A stretch of 64,000 nt of DNA from Bacteroidota bacterium (GTDB taxonomy: Bacteria; Bacteroidota; Bacteroidia; Bacteroidales; JAAAOM01), in NCBI GenBank assembly GCA_009908855.1, contig JAAAOM010000031.1:62001-126000 (forward strand), written 5' to 3'. Positions 36,398 through 45,278 of the stretch are shown here, piece after piece. The first letter of the stretch is position 1. The number at the start of each line of letters is the position of its first letter. The notes beneath the pieces were generated by a model. That model saw nothing but the letters and a program-made list of their open reading frames with translations. It searched no databases and was not told where the DNA came from. Position numbers and translations under genes: made by a program.

Positions 36398-36474
36398 TAT
36401 AAAATTTTTCTGTCCTGTAACTTTCTACGGAATCATGTGTCTTATGCCAACAAACTTATTGAAGTAAAAGCGTA

Positions 36475-38412
36475 ATGATTGATAACCAAATAAAAAGCGA
36501 AAACAAAAAAGTACTTGAAAAAGGTATTTATGCTGCACTTGAAACCTATGCAAATGTTCATCGTGGCACCGGTCATCATTCCCGTATAACTTCTCATTTG
36601 TATGATCAGGCAAGAGATATAGTACTGGAATACCTGCAATTACACAAATCCCAATATACAGTTATTTTTGGCAATGCCTATCGGGCAACTGTTCTCACCC
36701 GACAATTGAACCCAAAATACTATCAAATAATTACCAGCAAAGAAGTTGGACTGGCATTGGGCGTAACAGCCGTAGTAGTAAGAAAACGATCGTTGCCGGG
36801 AGGTGCACCCGCACAAACCGGAGGTGGAACGACCAATTTAATAGCTACCGACTGGGTTCTTTGGACATACGGTCCTGAAAGATATGAAGCGGGCACACCG
36901 GCCATTATTAATGTTATAACTTTTGCCTGTGCCCTAAAGCAATTAATCAAATCCCGGGCTGATATTTTACATAATTCGGAACCTGAGACTACCACTGCAC
37001 AGGAAATATTGTACCATGATGAATTAGAGCTCTACTCCGGGAAAGAATTGCTAAAAACACTCAGAAAATCATTAATTGGCCATAACCACAAGGTTCCTAC
37101 AATATATAGCGATCGCACATTTATCAATCTCGATAACAGTGCCAGCACACCAACTTTTAAACCTGTTTACGATGTATTCCGGGAAGCGCTTTACCAACCA
37201 TTACATGTTCAACAGGATATAATTCAAGAAGTTAAATCCATCTGTTCACGATTTTTAAATGCCCCGCAGGATAAATTTGACATAATTTTCACATCAAATA
37301 CGACCGAAGCCATTAACCTGGCAGCCGAAAGTCTGGGGAGATATAGCAAACTTGATACCGATCCGGTGATTGTAAATACCATGCTTGAACATTCATCGAA
37401 CGACCTGCCCTGGCGCATGTTATCCGGTCATTCATTAATCCGTATAACCGCCAATGATGATGGCTTTATTGATATGAATGAGTTGGAAAACATCTTAAAA
37501 GCCTACAACCAGGATAACCAAAATGATCGTAAAAGAATAATGTTGGTAAGCATTACCGGGGCTTCGAATGTGTTGGGTACTTGTAACGATATTGGTGCTA
37601 TTAGTCGGGTTGTGCACAAATACGGTGCACAATTATTGGTGGATGCTGCTCAATTAATTGCACATCGTAATATTGATATGGATGCTGATGGTATCGACTA
37701 CCTGGCGTTTTCCGGCCATAAAATTTATGCACCGTTTGGCTCCGGGGCGCTTATCGCAAGGCACGGATATCTAAAGTTTAATAAGGATGAACAGCAACAA
37801 ATTGAGGCATCGGGCAGTGAGAATACTGCCGGAATAGCTGCCCTGGGAAAAGCATTGTATTTAATGCAACGCATCGGAATGGATGTTATCCGTCGGGAAG
37901 AACAAGAACTGACTGCTCAATTGTTAAACGGGATGTTATCCATACCGGGTTTACGCATACATGGATTAAAAAGCGCAGAGGATCCGCAATTCGACCGCAA
38001 ATTGGGTGTAATTCCTTTTGAAATAAAAGGTATGATGCCGGATGTAATGGCAAAAAAACTATCAAAACAGGGTGGAATCGGGCTTCGCTATGGATGCCAC
38101 TGTGCACATATTTTGGTTAAACATATACTGCAGGTTGGTGCCGGATTGGAAAAATTTCAGAAGGTCATGCTAACCGTACTCCCAAATATTAAATTACCGG
38201 GGGTAACAAGGGTAAGTCTGGGTTTAAGCAATACAACCGATGAGGTGGATGAATTTCTACAAATACTTCGACAAATAAGTATTCCCGGTGCAAAAAACGA
38301 GTCCGGTCAGGCATCAAAGCACATGAAACCGGTATGGACGGACGGGGAAATAAAAAAACAATTAAAGGACAGAATAAAACGTGCCTCAAAACAGGTGTAC
38401 GGTGAGTGTTGA
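36475..38412 (+). CDS. Class V aminotransferase-fold (SufS-like) enzyme with decayed N-terminal duplicate
   Basis: The protein has 645 residues. The C-terminal part (about 215-610) is a complete SufS/CsdA-like PLP enzyme: 'FINLDNSASTPTF', 'FTSNTTEAINLAAESL', 'LVDAAQLIAHRNIDMDADG', PLP Lys416 in 'AFSGHKIYAPFGSG', and Cys543 in 'RYGCHCAH', placed like the catalytic Cys of SufS. Residues about 1-185 look like a second class V fold ('YANVHRGTGHHSRITSHLYD', a SufS hallmark; 'ERYEAGTPAIINVI') but lack the central part with the lysine. It may act as a cysteine or selenocysteine lyase or a related desulfurase. The substrate is not known, and no SufE or SufU gene is adjacent. Confidence 0.85.
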   Translation: MIDNQIKSENKKVLEKGIYAALETYANVHRGTGHHSRITSHLYDQARDIVLEYLQLHKSQYTVIFGNAYRATVLTRQLNPKYYQIITSKEVGLALGVTAVVVRKRSLPGGAPAQTGGGTTNLIATDWVLWTYGPERYEAGTPAIINVITFACALKQLIKSRADILHNSEPETTTAQEILYHDELELYSGKELLKTLRKSLIGHNHKVPTIYSDRTFINLDNSASTPTFKPVYDVFREALYQPLHVQQDIIQEVKSICSRFLNAPQDKFDIIFTSNTTEAINLAAESLGRYSKLDTDPVIVNTMLEHSSNDLPWRMLSGHSLIRITANDDGFIDMNELENILKAYNQDNQNDRKRIMLVSITGASNVLGTCNDIGAISRVVHKYGAQLLVDAAQLIAHRNIDMDADGIDYLAFSGHKIYAPFGSGALIARHGYLKFNKDEQQQIEASGSENTAGIAALGKALYLMQRIGMDVIRREEQELTAQLLNGMLSIPGLRIHGLKSAEDPQFDRKLGVIPFEIKGMMPDVMAKKLSKQGGIGLRYGCHCAHILVKHILQVGAGLEKFQKVMLTVLPNIKLPGVTRVSLGLSNTTDEVDEFLQILRQISIPGAKNESGQASKHMKPVWTDGEIKKQLKDRIKRASKQVYGEC

Positions 38413-38491
38413 TTATGAGTAAAATGTAACAATGCGGTTGAATCTGCAAATTTGAGGAAATAGAAAACACTATTGGTATGAACGGCATGGT

Positions 38492-39217
38492 ATGTCGGGT
38501 AGTAACGGCACATCGGGTTCAGACGGTTCAAACGGTACTTTTGGGGCTGATGGTGGCCATGGCAGTGAGGGCTATAATGGGTACGATGGCTCTCAAGGAC
38601 CGGATTTATCGGTATACCTGGATGCTTATTATGATTCGTTGTTGGCCCAAACACTTATGAAAGTAGCCATAAAAAGTAGCATGAGAAGCAAACTAAAGCG
38701 CTATCTGATTAATCCCGATGGAGGTGCTATCACGATTAGGAGTATCGGTGGAGCAGGCGGTGATGGCGGCTGTGGAGGAGATGGCGGAGATGGTGGCGAT
38801 GGCGCTGATGGTAACAGAAACGTGGAGCGCCGGAAAATAAATGATAGCACCTGGGTAGAGGAAGTATATTATGATCCGGGCGAAAATGGCGGTGATGGCG
38901 GACATGCTGGCGACGGGGGGAGGGGCGATAATGGTGGCGATGGCGGTAATATTTTTCTCTTGATGACGGAGGCTGGCTTGATATACGAATCGCTTGTTAT
39001 GGACGAAAGCATTGGTGGGCCGGGAGGACCGGGAGGACGAGCAGGCTCCGGTGGTGATGGTGGAAATGGTGGCGATGGCGATCCCGATGGACGAAATGGT
39101 AACGACGGCTGGTCCGGTTCAGATGGTAACAATGGAAGGTTGGTCACAACGGTGATGTTTATAAGGAAAAGGTTATGGAAATACCCTGGTGATTGTCGCA
39201 ACGATGAAATCATTTAA
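38492..39217 (+). CDS. Gly/Asp-rich collagen-like low-complexity protein
   Basis: The 241-residue protein consists of glycine-rich blocks (pattern G-x-x-G, 'GGDGGDGGDGADG', 'GPGGPGGRAGSGGDGG') interrupted by two more ordinary segments (about 30-85 and 105-175). It has no signal peptide or membrane helix. In-frame codons continue upstream to a stop at 38453 and read glycine-rich-compatible sequence (a Gly directly before the Met), so the true protein may once have been longer at the N-terminus or the start may be misplaced. Its last 8 bases overlap the end of the convergent antiporter gene. The function is unknown; extracellular matrix-like proteins have this composition but would need a signal. 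Confidence 0.65.
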   Translation: MSGSNGTSGSDGSNGTFGADGGHGSEGYNGYDGSQGPDLSVYLDAYYDSLLAQTLMKVAIKSSMRSKLKRYLINPDGGAITIRSIGGAGGDGGCGGDGGDGGDGADGNRNVERRKINDSTWVEEVYYDPGENGGDGGHAGDGGRGDNGGDGGNIFLLMTEAGLIYESLVMDESIGGPGGPGGRAGSGGDGGNGGDGDPDGRNGNDGWSGSDGNNGRLVTTVMFIRKRLWKYPGDCRNDEII

Positions 39218-40160
39218 AAAGATAGACGCTATATCCCACATAAGCAATCAGCAGAATAGCTGCTTCCCATCGATCCAGCTTTTGGCGCTTACCGGTAAAC
39301 ATCGTAATGAAAAGCAATAGTGTTCCGCCAGCTAACAGGTATATATCGGAATTGAATTTAACATCGTATAGTACCGGTTTAACAAGCGAACTGGTAGCCA
39401 GAATAAAAAATATGTTGAATATATTGGAGCCAATTATATTACCCACGGCTATGTCGTTATTCTTTTTGATGGCCGCAATTACTGAAGTAGCCAGTTCAGG
39501 AAATGAAGTTCCGGCGGCAATTATGGTAAGTCCGATAATTTTTTCACTCACGCCCATGGTGGTTGCCATTTTCACTGCATTGTCCAGCACTAACCTGCCG
39601 CCAACAATCAACCCCGCCAAACCTGTCAGTATATAAAGCCAGGTTTTGAATGAAGAATATATTTTTTTTTGATTGGTTTCCTCAATTGAAAAATCTGACT
39701 TTAGCTGTTTATATACATAAAAAAGGAATGCCACAAAAAAAAGAAGCAGCATTATGCCATCAATCCGACCCAGACTATTTTCTCCGCTAATTAAAAAATC
39801 ATTGGACATTACAAACAGCACTATGATGGCCAACAAGGAAAGTGGTATCTCTATCCGTACTGTACTGGATTGCACGGTCAATGGGGTAATCAAACCGGCT
39901 ATACCCAGTATTACAAACAGGTTTAAATTATTGCTACCAATCACGTTACCATAAACAATAGCATGGTTACCTTTAAAGGCGGCAAAAGTGTTTACAACCA
40001 GTTCCGGTGCTGATGTGCCAAAGGCTACAATGGTCAGGCCAATGGCCAGGTCTGAAATGCCGTTTTTTCGAGCCAGTACAGAAGCGCCTTCAACCAACCA
40101 GTCGGCTCCTTTTATAAGAAGAACCAATCCCGATAAAAGGAGAATTATTTGAAGTGTCAT
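39210..40160 (-). CDS. Calcium/sodium antiporter, CaCA family (YrbG-like)
   Basis: The 316-residue inner-membrane protein has ten predicted helices and two alpha repeats with the hallmark motifs 'AFGTSAPEL' (about 48-56) and 'AAGTSFPEL' (about 214-222), each followed by 'GNVIGSN' or 'GNIIGSN'. Members exchange Ca2+ (or K+) for Na+. The gene is the last of three on the minus strand, 50 bp after the DUF2490 gene, and its 3' end overlaps the convergent Gly-rich gene by 8 bp. Confidence 0.95.
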   Translation of the reverse strand: MTLQIILLLSGLVLLIKGADWLVEGASVLARKNGISDLAIGLTIVAFGTSAPELVVNTFAAFKGNHAIVYGNVIGSNNLNLFVILGIAGLITPLTVQSSTVRIEIPLSLLAIIVLFVMSNDFLISGENSLGRIDGIMLLLFFVAFLFYVYKQLKSDFSIEETNQKKIYSSFKTWLYILTGLAGLIVGGRLVLDNAVKMATTMGVSEKIIGLTIIAAGTSFPELATSVIAAIKKNNDIAVGNIIGSNIFNIFFILATSSLVKPVLYDVKFNSDIYLLAGGTLLLFITMFTGKRQKLDRWEAAILLIAYVGYSVYLFK

Positions 40161-40210
40161 TTTAATTTATTTCTAAATGGATATCGGATTATTTTCCTTT
40201 AAATTAACAA

Positions 40211-40879
40211 TCACAACGTATAAAACCAACCCAACTTTAACCATAAATTATGGCTAATTTTACGATCCAACAATTTTTCCAATCGATAATCAAGGCCTGC
40301 TTCTAATTTATTTTTACTCCCGACGAAATACCCCAGGGCAATTGCCAACCGGTTTTCAAAATCGTTTTTTCCATCCTGACGGGAATATAACGCTTCATCA
40401 GAAAGAATTATAAAATATTCACCCGGATCAAGGGATTCACCCTCCAACGGAATTTCAGTAGATAATCGGTAACGGATGCGATATTTAACGGCTGCACCTG
40501 ATTGATAAAAAGTCTGGTCGATCCTAAACCGATGTCCCAAACGAAAGCCGGAATATTTTTGTACCGCCGCTATTTGCTGAATGGTACGGTGGGCGTTATT
40601 TCCTTTTTCCACAAGTCGGAATTGATAGCCCAGTGCGCCTTTCCAAAAAGGATTGAACCGGTAGTCCAGAAACGACTGAAAATCGGTTTGGCTATATGAA
40701 TATTCCCATTTATCGAAATATGTCTCATGCTGAGATTCAATTTTGGTGGTATGCTTTAATTTTTCGTTTAACGAATAGCTTATCGCTATCTCAGGTAGTA
40801 TTCCTGCATGAAATGTTGACTGCTGTGCAGCTACACCAAGAGATATTAAAATCAGTAACGGAGATAATATATGGCGCAT
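40211..40879 (-). CDS. DUF2490 family outer-membrane barrel protein
   Basis: The 222-residue protein has a signal peptide (cleavage probably after 'LGVAAQ'). The mature part alternates hydrophobic and polar residues like a small beta-barrel and ends in an aromatic-rich strand ('LWLKLGWFYTL'). It matches the general pattern of DUF2490 proteins, predicted outer-membrane proteins of unknown function. Its start overlaps the stop of the preceding gene by one base (TGATG), so the two are translationally coupled. Confidence 0.82.
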   Translation of the reverse strand: MRHILSPLLILISLGVAAQQSTFHAGILPEIAISYSLNEKLKHTTKIESQHETYFDKWEYSYSQTDFQSFLDYRFNPFWKGALGYQFRLVEKGNNAHRTIQQIAAVQKYSGFRLGHRFRIDQTFYQSGAAVKYRIRYRLSTEIPLEGESLDPGEYFIILSDEALYSRQDGKNDFENRLAIALGYFVGSKNKLEAGLDYRLEKLLDRKISHNLWLKLGWFYTL

Positions 40880-41448
40880 CAGTAATTCAGATTATCAGTT
40901 GGTAATAGTTTAATAATGCGTTGTTCAATCAATATGCCCATGTGGTCAAACAACCCTTCCCACAGTTCGTTATGGTTTTCGTTCTTACCATAGAATTCAA
41001 TTTCATATCGGGTTGTGATATCCTCCGTTTCATGTTCATCAATGGCATCTTCCAGGTCATCGGGTTCGCCTGTCCATTGTTGTTGAATCTTTCGTATATT
41101 ATATTTTGTAAAGGCAGAATCCATGTAATGAATTACATTCCTACGAACATAATCAGGTAATTCATCCCAATCCATGTAAATCTCAATATCTTCAATCACG
41201 CCTTTCGTATTAAACTCAACGCTGTGGTTGCGATTGTTCCATTTTAATTTGGCTTCATAACTAGCCTTACCGGTGGTTTCTTCATAATACCATTTGACTT
41301 TATCCACTTTTTCGTAGGCGTCATTCAGCCACCTGATAGCCTTTTGGGGCACGTCTTTGCTATCGATACGCTTTTCAACCTCCGTTTTTACCTGCGCAAG
41401 TCCATTAACCGAAATCAAAAGCGCAATAAGTGTTGCTGATTGTTTCAT
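40879..41448 (-). CDS. Secreted PepSY-like protein
   Basis: The 189-residue protein has a signal peptide ('SATLIALLISVNGLAQ'). The mature part resembles PepSY-like / DUF2874 proteins of Bacteroidota: repeated 'W..E....ASYEAKLKWNNRNHSVEFNTKG' type strands (here 'ASYEAKLKWNN' and 'SVEFNTKGVIEDIE'). Such proteins are periplasmic and their role is unclear. It heads a three-gene minus-strand unit with the DUF2490 protein and the cation antiporter. Confidence 0.78.
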   Translation of the reverse strand: MKQSATLIALLISVNGLAQVKTEVEKRIDSKDVPQKAIRWLNDAYEKVDKVKWYYEETTGKASYEAKLKWNNRNHSVEFNTKGVIEDIEIYMDWDELPDYVRRNVIHYMDSAFTKYNIRKIQQQWTGEPDDLEDAIDEHETEDITTRYEIEFYGKNENHNELWEGLFDHMGILIEQRIIKLLPTDNLNY

Positions 41449-41599
41449 TGATTATCATGTTTAAGAATTCTAAACAGCCAATCATTAAAAAAGTTGTGTG
41501 GTTAATAGGTGTTTTTCAAATAATGATTTTACCGAACTGGAATGCCTCAGTCCTGAAAAAGTTCTTATCGGCATATTTTGCAAGCATAAAGACATCTAA

Positions 41600-41821
41600 C
41601 TACGAACCATCAATGCCCAACAAATCAAAAGGGGCCACACTAAAAAAAGTATGTAACAAGATTGCCATGAGCACGATAAAACCAATAAATCCGAACATAA
41701 CAAATAATTGGGTTTTGGAAGTTTTTTGAATTTCCTGCCTGTCTTTTAAATCGCAAACCTCTCCGGGGCAATATTGCACTTTGTATTTGAAAAAAAGTGG
41801 ATAAAACTTACAACCAGGCAA
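41600..41821 (-). CDS. Possible small single-pass membrane protein
   Basis: The open frame of 73 residues has a TTG start (41821) and no ATG. It encodes a Cys-bearing N-terminal part (three cysteines, 'QYCPGEVCDLKD'), one strong membrane helix ('LFVMFGFIGFIVLMAILLH') and a short tail. The hydrophobic segment and clustered cysteines look more like a gene than a chance frame, but the start codon, the lack of a clear ribosome site and the absence of a family match keep this uncertain. A plus-strand frame at 41430-41729 overlaps it and looks less convincing. Confidence 0.35.
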   Translation of the reverse strand: MPGCKFYPLFFKYKVQYCPGEVCDLKDRQEIQKTSKTQLFVMFGFIGFIVLMAILLHTFFSVAPFDLLGIDGS

Positions 41822-41982
41822 ATTAAAGCTGTTTCAAAAAATAAAAACACGGAAGATTTAAAATAGTTACTGTAATAGTACATTGTTATATAATTTATCT
41901 GTATTTACTTGCATGTGTCCGTCAAAACTTTTTTTTTTATGTTTACTTGTTATTATGCATTACACATCAAATATTTATAATT

Positions 41983-44160
41983 ATGAAAACCCTTATTGTA
42001 TTTTCCTTAACCGTGTTTTCACTTGTTTCATTCGCACAAACTGAAACCTGGAAAGACCACACCAAAGATATAGATTCCAGGGTACAAGACTTGCTATCAC
42101 GCATGACAGTGGAAGAAAAATGTACCCAAATGCTTAACCATTCAGATGCCATACCGCGCCTGGGTATTGAGCAATATAACTGGTGGAATGAAGCATTGCA
42201 CGGGGTAGCACGATCGGGTAAAGCTACTGTGTTTCCACAGGCCATAGGGTTAGGTGCTACCTTTGATGAAGATTTGATGTTCCGCATAGGTACGGCGGTG
42301 AGCGATGAGGCCAGGGCTATAAATAATGATTTGCGTGAATCGGGCAAACCATATATCCAATATATGGGACTGACCTTTTGGAGTCCGAATGTGAATCTTT
42401 TTCGTGATGCCCGTTGGGGCAGGGGACAGGAAACTTTCGGTGAAGACCCGTACTTAACCGGACTGATGGGATCAGCTTTCATAAAGGGCATGCAGGGTGA
42501 TCATCCCAAATATCTTAAAACAGGCACCTGCGCCAAGCACTATGTGGTGCACAGCGGACCCGAGGGAGAACGGCACGTTTTTAATGCAGTGGCTGATAAA
42601 CAGGATATGTACGAATCTTATTTGCCGGCGTTCAAAGCATGCGTCGATGCAGGCGTTGAATCAATAATGTGTGCGTATAACCGTACCAATGATGAACCCT
42701 GTTGTGGAAGTGAATACTTATTACAGGATATCCTGCGTGATGAATGGGGGTTTAAAGGTCATATATTAAGCGATTGCTGGGCATTGTTAGATTTTCATAC
42801 CGGACACATGGTAACTGACAATATGGTTGAATCTGCTGCCATGGCTCTTAAAGCAGGCGTTAATTTGAATTGTGGCGATACCTATGATTCTTTGTTTGTT
42901 GCCTACCAACGTGGAATGGTAACAGAAAAGGAGATCGATGAAAACCTGGCCATATTATTGCGAACACGATTCCGTCTGGGACTGTTTGATCCGCCATCTG
43001 AAAATCCGTATACCCAAATTCCCCTGTCTGTAATACGAAGCCCTGAACACCAGGACCTGGCTTATGAAGCAGCTTTGAAATCTATCGTACTATTACAGAA
43101 CAAGAACAACGTTCTTCCTCTGAGAAAGGACCTGGGATTTATTTATATGTGCGGACCGCTGGCAGGCGATCAAATGGCTCTGGTAGGTAATTACAACGGA
43201 CTAAGCCCCGATATGACGAATTTTGTAGAAGGAATTGTTGAACAAACATCGCACTCAACACGGGTGCAATACCGTCCGGGTACATTATTGGCCAATACGC
43301 CCAGGAATGAAATTGACTGGTACAGTGAACTGGCCCGTGAAGCTGATGCAACACTCGTGTTTCTGGGATATACACAGCGTCTTGAAGGTGAAGAGGGGGA
43401 AGCAATGGCGTCACCAACCAAAGGTGACAATTTTGAAATGAAACTACCGGAAAACCAATTGGTTATGTTACGAAAACTGGCTGAAGGGCATGATAAACCA
43501 ATTATTACTGTAATTTCTGCCGGTTCGCCCGTTGATTTACGGGAAATACGCGAACTTTCCGATGCCATCATCTATGCATGGTATCCGGGGGAAAAAGGTG
43601 GTAAGGCATTTGCTGATATTGTATTTGGAAATGAATCACCTTCCGGAAGACTGCCTATTTCATTTCCCATCGACGTTAATCAATTGCCTGATTTCAGTAA
43701 TTACGATATGCAGGGACGTACCTATAGATACGCAGATGACAATATTATGTATCCTTTCGGGTATGGCCTTGGTTATTCAGACTTTGCCTACAACGAACTA
43801 ATGATTCCTGATAAGCAGGTTCAAAAAGGCGATTCAGTGGAAATATCATTTTCAATTACCAATATTGGTGATTATGATACTGATGAGGTGGTACAGGTTT
43901 ATTTGAGAAAAACGGATGCTCCCCAATGGGCCCCGAATATGGAACTGATCAGATCGTTTCGACTGAGCCTTCAACAAGGGCAATCCAGGTCACAGACCTT
44001 CTTTGTTCAGCCTGAACAAATGGAATTATACAATGTAAAGGGTGAAAAAGTATTATTAACTGGTGAATATGAAGTGATTGTGGCAAACAGGGCACCGGTT
44101 AAAGGAACGGATCATGATAAAACATCAAAGTACCTGATTACATCATTTATGGTTGAGTAA
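41983..44160 (+). CDS. Secreted glycoside hydrolase family 3 enzyme, beta-xylosidase-like
   Basis: The 725-residue protein from ATG 41983 has a signal peptide ('LIVFSLTVFSLVSFAQ'). GH3 N-domain (about 30-350), GH3 C-domain (about 375-600) and a fibronectin-III-like C-terminal domain (about 640-720) follow in the standard order. 'YNWWNEALHGVARSG' and 'SPNVNLFRDARWGRGQETFGEDPYL' are typical of plant-type and bacterial beta-xylosidases; the nucleophile is expected at Asp264 ('LSDCW'). It should hydrolyse beta-linked xylo- or gluco-oligosaccharides in the periplasm. No T9SS C-terminal sorting domain is seen. It stands alone; the nearest gene on the right is convergent. Confidence 0.94.
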   Translation: MKTLIVFSLTVFSLVSFAQTETWKDHTKDIDSRVQDLLSRMTVEEKCTQMLNHSDAIPRLGIEQYNWWNEALHGVARSGKATVFPQAIGLGATFDEDLMFRIGTAVSDEARAINNDLRESGKPYIQYMGLTFWSPNVNLFRDARWGRGQETFGEDPYLTGLMGSAFIKGMQGDHPKYLKTGTCAKHYVVHSGPEGERHVFNAVADKQDMYESYLPAFKACVDAGVESIMCAYNRTNDEPCCGSEYLLQDILRDEWGFKGHILSDCWALLDFHTGHMVTDNMVESAAMALKAGVNLNCGDTYDSLFVAYQRGMVTEKEIDENLAILLRTRFRLGLFDPPSENPYTQIPLSVIRSPEHQDLAYEAALKSIVLLQNKNNVLPLRKDLGFIYMCGPLAGDQMALVGNYNGLSPDMTNFVEGIVEQTSHSTRVQYRPGTLLANTPRNEIDWYSELAREADATLVFLGYTQRLEGEEGEAMASPTKGDNFEMKLPENQLVMLRKLAEGHDKPIITVISAGSPVDLREIRELSDAIIYAWYPGEKGGKAFADIVFGNESPSGRLPISFPIDVNQLPDFSNYDMQGRTYRYADDNIMYPFGYGLGYSDFAYNELMIPDKQVQKGDSVEISFSITNIGDYDTDEVVQVYLRKTDAPQWAPNMELIRSFRLSLQQGQSRSQTFFVQPEQMELYNVKGEKVLLTGEYEVIVANRAPVKGTDHDKTSKYLITSFMVE

Positions 44161-44221
44161 TGTATAACGACTTAGAATATTAGCTGCAATAATGGGGTGC
44201 ATTTTCAATTATCCATCCTTT

Positions 44222-45277
44222 TTACTTCCTTTTTTGAGCGGGCTCGGTATCCTGACTCGGATCATTAACCAGACGTCCCGGCAGAAATCCTTTTGGATAA
44301 TTGGTTATGTAGTCTTTGCCAAACAAACGATTGTGAATTATTGTGTTGCGGTATACGTCCCAGTCGAATTTACCATACTTTCGATAGAGCAGAGTGATAA
44401 TCGATGAGGTAATAACGATGAATGTGGAATATAAAATAGCCAGCCATAACATCTGACTTTGAACAGGTTCCTGAAAACTAAGCAGGATAATGGCAAAAGC
44501 AATTGGTCCGTTCTGTATTCCGGTCTCCAGCGATATGGCCCGTTGAAACAATGGATACATACCAAACAAACGTGAAAAATAATAACCGAAGAAAAACCCC
44601 ATAAGTCCTAACCCCAGCGCTCCCACATATATTTCAACCGGGGTTTGCATAAAGAGTTTACCGTGCCGGATAAATGCGGTAGCAATTAGATAAAGGATAA
44701 CAATTATACCCACAAATCCGGCCGTATCTTCGGTAGCTTTGGCCCAGTCTCTCGATTTTCTTCTTATGATCATTCCCAATGCAACCGGCACCAACACAAG
44801 TGCTAACGAACTGATAATGTTACCGGTTGGTATTACAAATTCTGCTTTTGAACCGGTTGCCTGCATACTGGCTGTAAGCTGATTGGTAAATTTCACGGTG
44901 TACAATTTTAACAATAATGGCATCATAATAAGTGCCATTAAAGTTGATGCGGTCGTCATGGATATACTCAGCGCTACATTACCTCTTGAAAAATAAGCAA
45001 ACATATTGGATGTTGTACCACCGGGCAGACAACCGATAAGGATTAATGAAATAGCAAATGCCGGATGAAAATTGAGCACAGTAGCCAACGTGAATGCAAT
45101 AAAGGGCATCAGTCCGAATTGCGATAGAAACCCGATAAATACACCTCGTGGTTTGCGTATTACTGCTTTGAAGTCCTCAACCCTTAAGCTGGCTCCCATA
45201 CCCAGCATGATCACAAATATCATCAATGCCAGCATTATTTTATCATATCCGTATAGCAATTGGGTATCAAAATCCAT
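44222..45277 (-). CDS. Bile acid:sodium symporter (BASS) family transporter, copy 2
   Basis: The 351-residue inner-membrane protein has about nine to ten helices and BASS hallmarks 'LIGCLPGGTTSNMFAYFSRGN' (shown as 'CLPGGTTSN') and 'LETGIQNGPIAFAI'. It has a longer C-terminal cytosolic tail than the first copy. The start is only 1 bp after the stop of the acyl-CoA ligase gene, so the two are surely co-transcribed. This suggests that the imported carboxylate is activated by the ligase; the substrate is unknown. Confidence 0.92.
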   Translation of the reverse strand: MDFDTQLLYGYDKIMLALMIFVIMLGMGASLRVEDFKAVIRKPRGVFIGFLSQFGLMPFIAFTLATVLNFHPAFAISLILIGCLPGGTTSNMFAYFSRGNVALSISMTTASTLMALIMMPLLLKLYTVKFTNQLTASMQATGSKAEFVIPTGNIISSLALVLVPVALGMIIRRKSRDWAKATEDTAGFVGIIVILYLIATAFIRHGKLFMQTPVEIYVGALGLGLMGFFFGYYFSRLFGMYPLFQRAISLETGIQNGPIAFAIILLSFQEPVQSQMLWLAILYSTFIVITSSIITLLYRKYGKFDWDVYRNTIIHNRLFGKDYITNYPKGFLPGRLVNDPSQDTEPAQKRK

Positions 45278-45278
45278 G

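Noticed and set aside
38869-39213. Proline-rich minus-strand frame of 114 codons
   Set aside because: It is the antisense image of the Gly-rich repeats (GGN/GAT read backwards gives Pro/Ser).
41983-44160. Type IX secretion C-terminal sorting domain on the GH3 enzyme (and on the GH2 enzyme at 55546-58662)
   Set aside because: The C-termini end in a fibronectin-like domain and a Bgal domain; no sorting-domain motif follows.
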